Part shown: positions 33,086 to 41,135 of the stretch, piece after piece
Layout of the letters: the number at the start of each line of letters is the position of its first letter
Numbering within the stretch: the stretch's first letter is position 1
DNA from: QWHO01 sp021404945
GTDB taxonomy: Bacteria > Vulcanimicrobiota > Xenobia > Xenobiales > QWHO01
DNA length: 64,000 bases
Assembly (NCBI GenBank): GCA_963169765.1
Contig: CAUJEN010000131.1
Coordinates: forward strand, 1-64,000
Reading direction: 5' to 3'
Position numbers and translations under genes: made by a program
The notes under the pieces: model-generated
The model's database searches: none
What the model saw: only the letters and a program-made list of their open reading frames with translations
What the model was told of the DNA's origin: nothing

Positions 33086-33173
33086 CGATGGGTTCAGGCC
33101 AAGAACCTTTAACGGTAATCAAGTTGTCCTGGAGGAAAACCAGACATTTGCTCAAACCCAGACAGGGAGCCGT

Positions 33174-33205
33174 GCAGGGGAGATTTCAAGATTTCCATCC
33201 CCTGC
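33174..33205 (+). promoter_or_regulatory. hairpin in the leader of the glutaredoxin gene
   Basis: GCAGGGGA (33174-33181) is exactly complementary to TCCCCTGC (33198-33205) with a 16-base AT-rich loop. It lies 64 bases before the glutaredoxin ATG within the 259-bp divergent gap 33010-33268. It could be an mRNA stem or a protein site. No U-run follows, so it is not a simple terminator. Confidence 0.35.
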
Positions 33206-33268
33206 TGACAGGGTTGCGCAAGACGATAACTCCGGCAATGCGAGACGAGTCGAAAGGTTGCGTGGGAG

Positions 33269-33526
33269 ATGGCCGCACGAGTCGAAATCTATACCTGGGA
33301 GAGTTGCCCTTACTGCATCAGAGCGAAGAAACTTCTTCATTCGAAAGGAGTTACGTTCCAAGAATACAAGCTCGACGGGGATGAGGAAGGCCGCAGGCAG
33401 ATGGCCCAGCGTGCCAATGGTCGCACCAGCGTGCCCCAGATCTTCATCGATGATCGCCATGTGGGGGGCTGCGACGACCTGCACGCCCTGGATGGAGCCG
33501 GAAAGCTTGACCCTCTGCTTGGCTGA
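33269..33526 (+). CDS. grxC: glutaredoxin (GrxC type)
   Basis: The 85-residue length is standard for bacterial glutaredoxin 3. Active-site CPYC at residues 13-16, then the glutathione-binding TSVPQIFIDDRHVGGCDDLHAL with cis-Pro and GG-D. It reduces protein disulfides and mixed glutathione disulfides in the cytoplasm. The ATG at 33269 lies seven bases after GTGGGAG. Confidence 0.94.
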   Translation: MAARVEIYTWESCPYCIRAKKLLHSKGVTFQEYKLDGDEEGRRQMAQRANGRTSVPQIFIDDRHVGGCDDLHALDGAGKLDPLLG

Positions 33527-33574
33527 GCTGTTCGCCAGGAAGTTCGGCTCGGCTCGCCAAATGGCCACGCTGAG

Positions 33575-34447
33575 ATGAGTGAGATCGCTGCGCCGGTCTT
33601 GAAGTGGGCCGGGGGCAAAAGGGCCTTGCTCGCACAGTACGAGCCCCACCTCCCGACCACCTTCCGGGCTTATCACGAGCCCTTTGTGGGGGGGGGGGCC
33701 GTCTTCTTCCACCTTCGGCCCCGACTCGAGCAGACGGCTCACCTCAGCGACGTCAATGCCGAGCTGATCAACCTGTACCAGGCCCTGCGCGACGAGCTGC
33801 CAGCCGTTACGAAACGCCTCGAGGAGCACCGCCGCCGGCACAGCTCCGACTATTACTACAAAATTCGCTCGGTGCACCCCGACAAACTCGATCCCACCCG
33901 CCGTGCCGCCCGCCTGATCTATCTCAACAGAACCTGTTACAACGGGCTCTATCGGGTCAACGCCCGGGGCTACTTCAATGTGCCGCTGGGGCGCTACACC
34001 AACCCCACCATCCTCGACCGCGAGCGGCTTCAAGCCGCCAGCTCCGCCCTGCAGGGCGTGGAGCTGCATCAGGAGACCTTCGAGCTGGTTCTCGAGCGCG
34101 CCGTGGAAGGCGACCTGGTCTACTTCGATCCGCCCTACCAGCCCCTCACCCGCACCGCCAACTTCACCTCCTACACCGCCGACAGCTTCACCGAAAGCGA
34201 TCAGGCCCGCCTGGCCGAGGTCTACCGCGAGCTCGACCGGCGCGGGGTGCAGTTGCTGCTCAGCAATTCGGACACGCCGCTGGTGCGCAAGCTCTTCCGA
34301 GGCTTCACCCTGCACGAGATCCAGGCCCCCCGCTTCATCAACTCCAAGGCCAGCCTGCGCAAGGCCGTCGGCGAGTTGCTGGTGAGCAACCTCGAGCCGG
34401 CGCTCGCGCGTCCAGGCAAGAAGCCGGCTCTGGCCGCCTGTACATAA
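33575..34447 (+). CDS. dam: DNA adenine N6-methyltransferase, Dam/D12 class
   Basis: The protein has 290 residues. The alpha-class order is visible: LKWAGGKRALL (SAM-binding start), AYHEPFVGGGAVFFHL (FxGxG), LSDVNAELINLY, the target-recognition middle (RLIYLNRTCYNGLYRVN) and the catalytic motif VYFDPPYQPL (DPPY near 183). GATC is the usual target of this class but is not proven here. No restriction endonuclease is adjacent, so it is probably an orphan methylase used in replication or gene control. It follows glutaredoxin by 48 bp. Confidence 0.92.
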   Translation: MSEIAAPVLKWAGGKRALLAQYEPHLPTTFRAYHEPFVGGGAVFFHLRPRLEQTAHLSDVNAELINLYQALRDELPAVTKRLEEHRRRHSSDYYYKIRSVHPDKLDPTRRAARLIYLNRTCYNGLYRVNARGYFNVPLGRYTNPTILDRERLQAASSALQGVELHQETFELVLERAVEGDLVYFDPPYQPLTRTANFTSYTADSFTESDQARLAEVYRELDRRGVQLLLSNSDTPLVRKLFRGFTLHEIQAPRFINSKASLRKAVGELLVSNLEPALARPGKKPALAACT

Positions 34448-34449
34448 GA

Positions 34450-34473
34450 GACCCCCGACGGTCGGGGGGGGTC
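34450..34473 (+). terminator. GC-rich hairpin after the dam-like gene
   Basis: GACCCCCGAC pairs with GTCGGGGG...GTC starting two bases after the stop codon. The stem is strong but has no U-run, so termination would be factor-assisted or weak. Confidence 0.4.
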
Positions 34474-34566
34474 ATCCGTCGAGGGCCGGAGAAATTGCTT
34501 CCTCCGCCTCCACTGTAGGCTTAGAACGCCGAAAAGCTAAGGCAGAGACGTATCATCTCCAGTTGG

Positions 34567-34608
34567 TAGGAACCTCCTATCGTTCAACCGATCTCGCTGA
34601 CATAGGAG
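34567..34608 (+). promoter_or_regulatory. mutually exclusive hairpins upstream of a small secreted protein
   Basis: TAGGA (34567-34571) can pair with TCCTA (34575-34579) over a three-base loop. The overlapping CTCCTAT (34574-34580) can instead pair with ATAGGAG (34602-34608). Only one can form at a time, as in attenuators or translational switches. The ATG at 34637 follows with no clear ribosome site. Confidence 0.35.
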
Positions 34609-34636
34609 TTGGGACGAGTACTTCGAATCCCCGAGC

Positions 34637-34867
34637 ATGAAAAAGAATCTCCTTGTCGCTTTCGCCCTCGCTCTCGTGTTCGTGGCCGGAAGGGCCACCG
34701 CCGACCAGCCTCGCATGCAGGCCGCCCAGGTCAACCTCCTGCAAGCGCGGGAGAACCTGCGGGCGGCCACGCCCGACAAGGGTGGGCATCGCACCAAGGC
34801 CCTGGTGCTGGTGAACAAAGCGCTCGAGCAGGTCCAACTCGGGATTGCCTGGGACCGCAAGCACTAA
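34637..34867 (+). CDS. small secreted helical protein
   Basis: The 76-residue protein has a clear signal peptide (MKKNLLVAFALALVFVAGRATA) and a mature part of about 53 residues reading QAAQVNLLQARENLRAA, DKGGHRTKALVLVNKALEQV and ending in DRKH. The pattern of two helices joined by D-K-G-G-H-R is seen in small periplasmic proteins of many bacteria, function unknown to me. It converges on the pentein-fold gene. Confidence 0.72.
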   Translation: MKKNLLVAFALALVFVAGRATADQPRMQAAQVNLLQARENLRAATPDKGGHRTKALVLVNKALEQVQLGIAWDRKH

Positions 34868-34878
34868 AACGCCGCCTG

Positions 34879-36396
34879 TCAGGGAGCCGAACCCAGAACG
34901 CTGACCACGGCGTTGGGGTTTCCCAGGTCGCGCTCCACGGCGTAGGTGCTGCAGCGGATGGCCCCCTCGAGCTTGGAGATGGCGGCCATCTCCAGGGGCA
35001 CCACTTCGAAGCCGTTGCGCTGATAGGCCTTGATGGCGATGCAATCGAGTGGCTCGCAGCCGTAGGTGGGCAGGTAGACCTTACGCACCATCTCGCCGTC
35101 CTGGCCGGGATAGGCCTCCATCATGCAGTTGTTGTAGGTCAGGTAGGGCAGGCTCCAGGTTGTGCGCAGGCCTACCATGCTGGGGATGCGCTCCACCTCG
35201 TAGCCCTCGGCCTCGAGTTGACGAGCCACCCTGTCGTAGTTGGCCTGGCAATGGGCACCACTGTTGGTGGAGATGAGCTCGCCGATCAGGTCCGACCGGG
35301 GATCCAGACCGGCCTGATGAGCCATGGCCTGATTAGCGCTGGCCCGCTCCTCGGGTGAGAGCTTCAAGAGCTCCGTGATGGCCAGGGCGGGGCTGCCCAC
35401 CAGCATCTTGTTCTCGCCGATGGGTGTGACGCACATGTCAATATGGAAGGCCGGCTGCTCGCGAATGGGAGTGCCGGGATCGTCGCCCCCGACGATGAGC
35501 ACGTCCTTCTGGAAGGCCTTCTCGAAGACCAGCACGGGCACATCCTGCCACATCCGGGCCAGGCTGGACTCATCGGCCGTGTTGACTTCTTGACCGGTCC
35601 AGGCCTCATAGAAGTGGCGGATGTCCTCCAGACGGTCCGGATCCTGGGCCAGCTCCTGCAGGCGGGCCCGGGTGTGCTCGACCGAATCGCTACCAACGAT
35701 GACCTGGTGCCGGTTGGACACCACGTTTCCGCCGTCGATACGCAGGGCGGGATGCGGAGAAGATTCCAGACTTCCATGGGCTTGATCGATCAGGGCCGGG
35801 ACTCGGGCATCCTCGGGGCCAGGCCAGTAGGTGCGGTCCTGAATCATCAGCAGGGTGCGCCCGTCGGGCATGCGCACCGGCAGCATCGAGTCGCGGATCC
35901 AGATCGAGAAGCCCTGAACCGCTTCGGCGGCCACCACCGTGACCCGAGCAGGGTCGGTTCCGGTCTCCTGCACGAGCTGGTGAATCGAGTCCACCCCGCG
36001 CTGGTCGGCGCAAACGATGGTGAAGCGGCTATCAGGAGCCATGTTGCGCATCAACTGGCCGTACATTCCCAGCACTGCCTTGCGAGTCTCCTCGGGGAGA
36101 GGGCGGTCGAACTCCACGTTGCCGAACTGAAAGGCCATATGCTTGATCTTGCCGTGCGAGTCCGGAAAGAGCAGACCCGCGCTGGCGAAAAGCGGTGGCA
36201 AACCGGCGCAGGCGACGCGCCCGGCCAGCTTGCACTGCTCCTCGGCGGCCCGCTCGGGGTCCAGGCGACACATCGGACGATCGGTGTTGCTCCGCAAAAC
36301 CTGGTCGAGCGGGTCGGACGAGGGGTCCTGAGAGCTGGCCGCGCTGGCCTGGAGCCGCGACAGGATGGGCATGGCAAGAGTGACGGGCTGCAGCAT
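34879..36396 (-). CDS. pentein-fold guanidine-group hydrolase (agmatine/arginine deiminase-like)
   Basis: The protein has about 505 residues. Pentein signatures are FSIWIRDSMLPV (the W-x-RD that anchors the guanidine), ALRIDGGNVVSNRHQVIVG with its conserved DGGN, AFHIDMCVTPIGENKMLVG (catalytic His region) and, near the C-terminus, EGAIRCSTYAVERD, where Cys near 480 sits as the nucleophile does in agmatine deiminase. Such enzymes hydrolyse arginine-type groups to citrulline-type ones with ammonia release. The substrate is not deducible; free agmatine and protein arginine are both possible. No polyamine genes are nearby. The first 110 residues lack a known domain. Confidence 0.7.
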   Translation of the reverse strand: MLQPVTLAMPILSRLQASAASSQDPSSDPLDQVLRSNTDRPMCRLDPERAAEEQCKLAGRVACAGLPPLFASAGLLFPDSHGKIKHMAFQFGNVEFDRPLPEETRKAVLGMYGQLMRNMAPDSRFTIVCADQRGVDSIHQLVQETGTDPARVTVVAAEAVQGFSIWIRDSMLPVRMPDGRTLLMIQDRTYWPGPEDARVPALIDQAHGSLESSPHPALRIDGGNVVSNRHQVIVGSDSVEHTRARLQELAQDPDRLEDIRHFYEAWTGQEVNTADESSLARMWQDVPVLVFEKAFQKDVLIVGGDDPGTPIREQPAFHIDMCVTPIGENKMLVGSPALAITELLKLSPEERASANQAMAHQAGLDPRSDLIGELISTNSGAHCQANYDRVARQLEAEGYEVERIPSMVGLRTTWSLPYLTYNNCMMEAYPGQDGEMVRKVYLPTYGCEPLDCIAIKAYQRNGFEVVPLEMAAISKLEGAIRCSTYAVERDLGNPNAVVSVLGSAP

Positions 36397-36421
36397 GGCT
36401 TGAGAATAAACCGCCCGGCTG

Positions 36422-36458
36422 AAAAAACGCCAAAAGGCCCGCCGAAGCGAGCCTTTTT
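36422..36458 (-). terminator. intrinsic terminator after the subtilase gene
   Basis: On the minus strand, AAAAAGGCTCGC and GCGGGCCTTTT form a stem with a TTCG loop, followed by GGCGTTTTTT. It lies between the subtilase stop at 36477 and the start of the pentein-fold gene at 36396, so the two are separate transcripts. Confidence 0.7.
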
Positions 36459-36476
36459 CAGCCTTGCCTACGAAGC

Positions 36477-37910
36477 TCAGGCCCGGCGGACTTCCTCGAG
36501 AGCCTTCTCGGCGTTGACGAACCCGGTGCCCTGCTCGTTGCCCGACAGGCTGCCCATCGAGTCGGCCGTGCGACGCAGGATGTCCTTGGTCTCGGCCGGG
36601 TTGATGTCGCGCACCTGCTCGAGCTGAGCGGCCACGCCCGCCACCAGCGGGGAGGCAAACGACGTACCGGGGGCGGCGATCAGGCCGGGAGCCGGGATGG
36701 CCACGGCCGGCAGATTGGGCTTCACCAGCTCCTCGACCTCCTCGCTCGAGCGGTTCTGGATGTCGGCCGGCAGACCCAGCGCCTCGACCAGCTCGGGGCG
36801 CTGCTTGAGCAACTTCTTGAGCTCGTCGCCGCTCATGTCGCGCAGGCGCTGCACGACTTCGCCGGTCTGCTGCATCTCCGAGCCCTCGACGCTCCAGCTC
36901 GAGATCCACTCGCCCGGGGCGATGACGTCCGGCTTGATCAGCCCGTCGTCGGTGGGACCGCGCGAGGAGAACTCGCTCAGGGTGCGCGGGTTGAGAGCCG
37001 CGCCCACGGCGATGGCGGCATCCGAGTCAGCCGGCGAGCCCAGCGTGCGCCCGTCCGGGCCCGAGTTGCCGGCGGCGGCCACGACGGTGATGCCCGAGCG
37101 GGCTGCCAGTTGCACGGCCCGGTTGACCGGATCCATGGTATCGGGGAATCCGTCCGGAGGGCCGCCCAGGGACATGTTGATCACGTCGACGTCCAATCGT
37201 CCGGCCTTCTTCTCGTTGACGACCCACTGCAGGCCGCGAATGATGTCGGACGGGCGGCCCGTGCCGTTGTCGCCCATCACCTTGACGGCCACGATCTCGG
37301 CCTCGGGCGCGGTCTGCAGCACGTCGCCGGCCACGTGGGTGCCGTGACCCACGGGGTCCACCGGGGTCGTGTTGGCCGGGTTGGTGATGTCCTTCCAGGC
37401 CTTCAGCTCGAACTGGGGATGGTCGAAGCCGGAGTCGAGCACGGCCACGATCTGGCCCTTGCCGGTGATGCCCTGCTGCTGCAGGCTGTCGGACTTGAGC
37501 CAGGGGACGGGAGTCACCTCGGGCATCTTCCAGTCGAAGCCGAAACCGGCGAGCTCCCAGCCATCAGAGTTGGAGCCGCTGCGCGGGATGCTGGGCATCA
37601 GTTGGCGCGGGCTGTTGTCATAGACGGTGTAGCCCTGCTCTTTGAGCTCAGCCATCTTCTTGTCGTCCACCCGGGCGGTCACGCCGAAGCTGTCCAGCGA
37701 CTCGCTGACCTGCACGCCCTTCCTGGCCAGGTCCGAGCTCAGATCGACCGGGTCGGCGCCCATCATCAGGTCGCCCTCGCCACCCACGATGATGACATCC
37801 TTCAGGCCGTCCGAGACGGGCTCGGTGGATTTGAAGGGCGACTCGCCGTTGACGAGCTCGCGAATACGGGTGAGCTGCTGGGGGCTGTAGCTCTGAATGG
37901 GGGTGTTCAT
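36477..37910 (-). CDS. subtilisin-like serine protease (S8), no signal peptide
   Basis: The protein has 477 residues. A propeptide-like region of about 140 residues precedes the catalytic triad: Asp in IVAVLDSGFDHPQ near 157, His in GHGTHVAGD near 188, oxyanion Asn in VVAAAGNSGPDG near 281 and Ser in APGTSFASPLVAGV near 415. A helical insertion of about 75 residues (QRLRDMSGDELKKLLKQRPE) sits between Asn and Ser, where many subtilases carry a PA or other insert. No Sec signal is visible, so the enzyme is intracellular or exported by another route. Confidence 0.9.
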   Translation of the reverse strand: MNTPIQSYSPQQLTRIRELVNGESPFKSTEPVSDGLKDVIIVGGEGDLMMGADPVDLSSDLARKGVQVSESLDSFGVTARVDDKKMAELKEQGYTVYDNSPRQLMPSIPRSGSNSDGWELAGFGFDWKMPEVTPVPWLKSDSLQQQGITGKGQIVAVLDSGFDHPQFELKAWKDITNPANTTPVDPVGHGTHVAGDVLQTAPEAEIVAVKVMGDNGTGRPSDIIRGLQWVVNEKKAGRLDVDVINMSLGGPPDGFPDTMDPVNRAVQLAARSGITVVAAAGNSGPDGRTLGSPADSDAAIAVGAALNPRTLSEFSSRGPTDDGLIKPDVIAPGEWISSWSVEGSEMQQTGEVVQRLRDMSGDELKKLLKQRPELVEALGLPADIQNRSSEEVEELVKPNLPAVAIPAPGLIAAPGTSFASPLVAGVAAQLEQVRDINPAETKDILRRTADSMGSLSGNEQGTGFVNAEKALEEVRRA

Positions 37911-38075
37911 CTGGTGGACCTCCGTCTGTGTTCGTTCTGGCTTCGCGTGCCATTATGCACAAAGGCGGTTTCAGGATTTGTTAAGCGCAGATGAACAGAT
38001 CTCCCTACCCGACAGAGGTCTGCGCGTAACAATTCGGTAAAGATTCCCGGGCGGGCGAACGACTATTCTGTCAGC

Positions 38076-39101
38076 ATGCAGATCCAGCCTCGCTTCACCG
38101 CTCCCGTCTCCTCGAGCCCGACGACCCGCGACGCCCAGACTCCCGTGAACGAGCAACGCCTGGTGGACACCTTCCTGCGCCTGGTGCAGGTGCCCGGGCC
38201 CTCGCTGCGCGAGCGACCCATCGCCGATCAGCTGAAGACAGAGCTGGCCGAGATGGGCCTGACGGCCCGTGAAGACGATGCCGGCAGGGTCCTGGGTGGC
38301 AACGCCGGCAACCTGATCGTGGACATCCCGGGCAACGTGGCTGAGGCGCCCTCGCTTCTTTTTGCCTGCCACATGGACACGGTGCCGCTGGCCGTGGGCG
38401 TCAAGCCTCAAATCGAGAACGGCATCATCAAATCCGATGGGACCACCGCCCTGGGCGGCGACAACCGGGCTGGCTGCGCCGAGGTGCTGGAGGCGCTGCG
38501 CGAGATCAAGGAGCAGAACCTGCCCCACGGCCCCATCCAGCTGGTCTTTACGGTGGCTGAGGAGCGCGGCCTGTTAGGCGCCCAGGAGCTCGATCCGACT
38601 CAGCTTCAGGCCGACTTTGCCTACGCCGTGGACGTCTTCAAGCCCAACCAGATCTTCACGCAGGGCCGCCATCTGCTTAACCAGCCGATCGTGCTCGACG
38701 AGCACACCATGGACAGGCTCCATATCGAGCGCCAGAATGCGCCCATCGAGCCCCCCGACTGGTTGCGCCTCACCTTTGAGGAGCGCGAGATCCTCAACTT
38801 CACGGCCGGGGCCATGCAAGACATCGGCTTCACGCCCGAGTTTCGCAAGCTGGAATGGGGAGGCACCGACGCCATCTCCCTGCGCCAGCACGGGTTCAAC
38901 GCCATCAGCCTGGGGGCCGGCGAGAACAATCCCCACACTCGCCGCGAGACCGTCGAGATCAAGGACCTGGTGGATGCGACCCGGCTGATCAAGGGTCTGG
39001 TGGCCCGGGCCGCGGCTACTGGCCAGGAGCGCCAGGCTGCCCGACAGGCGGCTGCGGTGGTGGGCGGCCCGCTGGGCGCGGCGCTGGCTCAGGCCGCCTG
39101 A
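38076..39101 (+). CDS. M20-family metallohydrolase lacking most of the lid domain
   Basis: The protein has 341 residues. Catalytic-core motifs are present: FACHMDTVPLA (zinc His and Asp), ALGGDNRAGCAEVL (bridging Asp), LVFTVAEERGLLGA (Glu-Glu), WGGTDAISLRQHGF and NPHTRRETV (last zinc His). In PepT-type enzymes about 110 residues of dimerisation lid lie between the AYAVD strand and the second half of the core. Here only about 50 residues remain (QGRHLLNQPIVLDEHTMDRL, then IEPPDWLRLTFEER). It is possibly monomeric with altered specificity. TATTCT at 38064-38069 lies six bases before the ATG, suggesting a leaderless transcript. Confidence 0.8.
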   Translation: MQIQPRFTAPVSSSPTTRDAQTPVNEQRLVDTFLRLVQVPGPSLRERPIADQLKTELAEMGLTAREDDAGRVLGGNAGNLIVDIPGNVAEAPSLLFACHMDTVPLAVGVKPQIENGIIKSDGTTALGGDNRAGCAEVLEALREIKEQNLPHGPIQLVFTVAEERGLLGAQELDPTQLQADFAYAVDVFKPNQIFTQGRHLLNQPIVLDEHTMDRLHIERQNAPIEPPDWLRLTFEEREILNFTAGAMQDIGFTPEFRKLEWGGTDAISLRQHGFNAISLGAGENNPHTRRETVEIKDLVDATRLIKGLVARAAATGQERQAARQAAAVVGGPLGAALAQAA

Positions 39102-39577
39102 TCGACCTCCAGGGCTCCCATGGTGGCCACCGTAAAACCCAGAAAGGCGCCGCAGGGCAGCGCGATGGGGGCCGACAGCACCAGGATGACAGGGATGGCC
39201 TTGAGCCAGGTCCAGAGAAGCGCCGGCACGGTCACCGCATCGGGCACGATGGTGAGGTGCCATAGCAGCGCCAGGAGCGCGGCCAGGGGCGCGTTGGCCC
39301 AGCCCAGCACGCCCCCCAGCAAGGTGCCCAGGCCCAGTCGGCGCAGCAGCGTTCCCGGGCGAAAAGGCCCCAGGGTCCAGTCCAGTACAAAGGCAGCCAG
39401 AGCTGCTCCGGGAGCCACCGGCCAGAGGAGCTCGAGGCTGTTGGGCAGGCTCACGAACATGGGGAACATGTCGTAGCCGAGCCACTTGGCCAGCGTGCGC
39501 ACCTCCAGGTAGAGCCAGGGGGCCAGAGCGCCGATGACCAGGGCGATTACCCAGGGGCGTGCAAAAAACCTGGCCAA
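39089..39577 (-). CDS. small polytopic membrane protein, unknown
   Basis: About 162 residues from a TTG at 39577, two bases after the stop of the transglycosylase gene. Four or five hydrophobic segments include PWVIALVIGALAPWLYL, VAPGAALAAFVLDWTL and IPVILVLSAPIALPCGAFLG. No family recognised. It probably belongs to the amidase-transglycosylase operon as its last gene. It overlaps the convergent M20 gene by 13 bp. Confidence 0.6.
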   Translation of the reverse strand: MARFFARPWVIALVIGALAPWLYLEVRTLAKWLGYDMFPMFVSLPNSLELLWPVAPGAALAAFVLDWTLGPFRPGTLLRRLGLGTLLGGVLGWANAPLAALLALLWHLTIVPDAVTVPALLWTWLKAIPVILVLSAPIALPCGAFLGFTVATMGALEVDQAA

Positions 39578-39579
39578 CT

Positions 39580-40329
39580 TCAGACGGGGCGGTCGCGCAG
39601 TGCCAGGATGCGGCGCGGATAATGGGCCATCTCGCGATACTTGCGCAGGGCCCGGGCTTCGCCGAAGTTCTCCTTGACTGCGTGGTAGAGCGGAGACTGG
39701 CGGGGGTTGTCCACGGGGGCGATCAGGTTGTCCCACTTGCGCGGGTCGAGCCCGTCGTCGCAGGCTCTGGCCATGGCCCGCAGCACCGTGCCTCCCCCAC
39801 CGTTGTAGGCGGCCAGGTCCAGGTGCCAGAGGTCGTCGCCGGTGGGCGGCCCGAGCCGCTGGTAGGCGTCGGCCACTTTGGCCCCGTAGGGGGTGTTGGG
39901 GTTGGGGACGGTGATCACGCGGTGCTTCTCGTGCAGCACCGCCACCCCCACCGGCAGGGCTCTGGCCGGAATCTTGCGCTCGTCCACGGGACGCAGCTTG
40001 AGCCCGTGAGCGGTGGCCGTGGCGGGAGTGAGCTGCACCAATCCGGCTGCCCCGGTGGGGCTGACGGCGGTGGGGTCGAAGGCGCTCTCGACGGCCACCA
40101 GTGCTTTGAACAGGCGGGGGTCCAGCATCGGCTCCCCCTCGGGCCAGCGGGTTACGGCCTGGGCGATCTGGTTGTTGAAGAGGTTTTCACGGGCTCCATA
40201 GCCCCAGCTGGTGCGCAGGGGGTCGGTGGGCTCGTCGCGGCGGCAAGCTGTTTCAGGCTTCTCGCAGGCGCAGGTGGGCGGGGTCAGCCAGGCCCCGGGG
40301 GAACGTCCGGGGTTCAGCAGCACGTTCAC
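39580..40329 (-). CDS. lytic transglycosylase-like protein, paralogue of the 1837-2736 gene
   Basis: The 249-residue SLT core has FKALVAVESAFDP (catalytic Glu near 79), TGAAGLVQLTPATA and LAAYNGGGGTVLRAMARA, followed by the shared tail LDPRKWDNL, SPLYHAVKE and HYPRRILAL. Unlike the first copy it has no obvious signal peptide: the GTG start gives MNVLLNPGRSPGAW. It starts two bases before the stop of the amidase frame, so the two cell-wall enzymes are co-translated; a second GTG two codons on has a better ribosome site. Confidence 0.82.
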   Translation of the reverse strand: MNVLLNPGRSPGAWLTPPTCACEKPETACRRDEPTDPLRTSWGYGARENLFNNQIAQAVTRWPEGEPMLDPRLFKALVAVESAFDPTAVSPTGAAGLVQLTPATATAHGLKLRPVDERKIPARALPVGVAVLHEKHRVITVPNPNTPYGAKVADAYQRLGPPTGDDLWHLDLAAYNGGGGTVLRAMARACDDGLDPRKWDNLIAPVDNPRQSPLYHAVKENFGEARALRKYREMAHYPRRILALRDRPV

Positions 40330-40330
40330 C

Positions 40331-41026
40331 TCAACGCACCGCCATCAAATACTCGAGCGGATCGCCGGGAGCCAGCAGGTGCTCCTCGGGCGGCGGCTCG
40401 GGCCCCTGCTGCCCGGCCGGCGGATCGGGGCGAATCTCACTCTCCACCGCGAAGTAGTCACGCACTCCCCGGGCGATGGCTCCGGCGGTGCTCTCGCGAA
40501 ACTGCGGGTCGGCCAGCAGGGCCTCGTTGCCCGAGTGAGAGAGATAGGCGGTCTCCACCAGCACGGCCGGCATGTGGGTGTTGCGCACCACGTAGAAATC
40601 GGACTTGCGCACCCCGTTCGACTTGAGCGGCAGCTCGTCCACCATGTGCTGGTGGATCAGTCGGCCCAGCACCTTGGAGCGGCTGGAGGCGTTGCGGGCG
40701 TGGTAAACTTCCGTCCCGTGCACCTCGGGATCGTTGTTGGAGTTGGAGTGCACGCTGACAAAGATGTCGGCCGGCCACCGGTTGGCCAGGTCGCAGCGAG
40801 CCTGCAGGTCGTCGCGCAGGCTGCCGCCGGGCAAGACTTCGGTATCGCTGGCGCGGGTCATGCGCACTTCGGCGCCCATCTCCTCGAGGTCTTCCTGCAA
40901 CTCATGGGAGACGTGCAGGTTGACGTCCTTCTCCTTCAGGCCCGTACGTCCGATGGCGCCGGCAAAGCGCCCGCCGTGACCCGGGTCGATCATGACCTTC
41001 TTGCCCGATAGTGGCAGCGCATTCAT
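40331..41026 (-). CDS. N-acetylmuramoyl-L-alanine amidase (Amidase_3)
   Basis: 231 residues from the ATG at 41026, seven bases behind AGGAG. The Amidase_3 core has the zinc motifs in order: KKVMIDPGHGGRFAGA (His), NLHVSHELQEDLEEMG (Glu follows), DIFVSVHSNSNNDPEVHG (His) and MPAVLVETAYLSHSGNE (catalytic Glu). It cleaves the amide between muramic acid and the stem peptide. The C-terminal 35 residues are Pro/Glu-rich. No signal peptide is visible from this start. It heads an operon with a transglycosylase and a membrane protein, a plausible sacculus-remodelling unit. Confidence 0.9.
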   Translation of the reverse strand: MNALPLSGKKVMIDPGHGGRFAGAIGRTGLKEKDVNLHVSHELQEDLEEMGAEVRMTRASDTEVLPGGSLRDDLQARCDLANRWPADIFVSVHSNSNNDPEVHGTEVYHARNASSRSKVLGRLIHQHMVDELPLKSNGVRKSDFYVVRNTHMPAVLVETAYLSHSGNEALLADPQFRESTAGAIARGVRDYFAVESEIRPDPPAGQQGPEPPPEEHLLAPGDPLEYLMAVR

Positions 41027-41135
41027 GAGTAGCGCTCCTGTCGTCGCTAAAGATTTGGACCCATCATAGACAGATCGCCCGGCCGAGTTGTTAAGGCGAG
41101 GTAAACCCCCGAGAAGGCCGAAAGTCATCCCTGAC

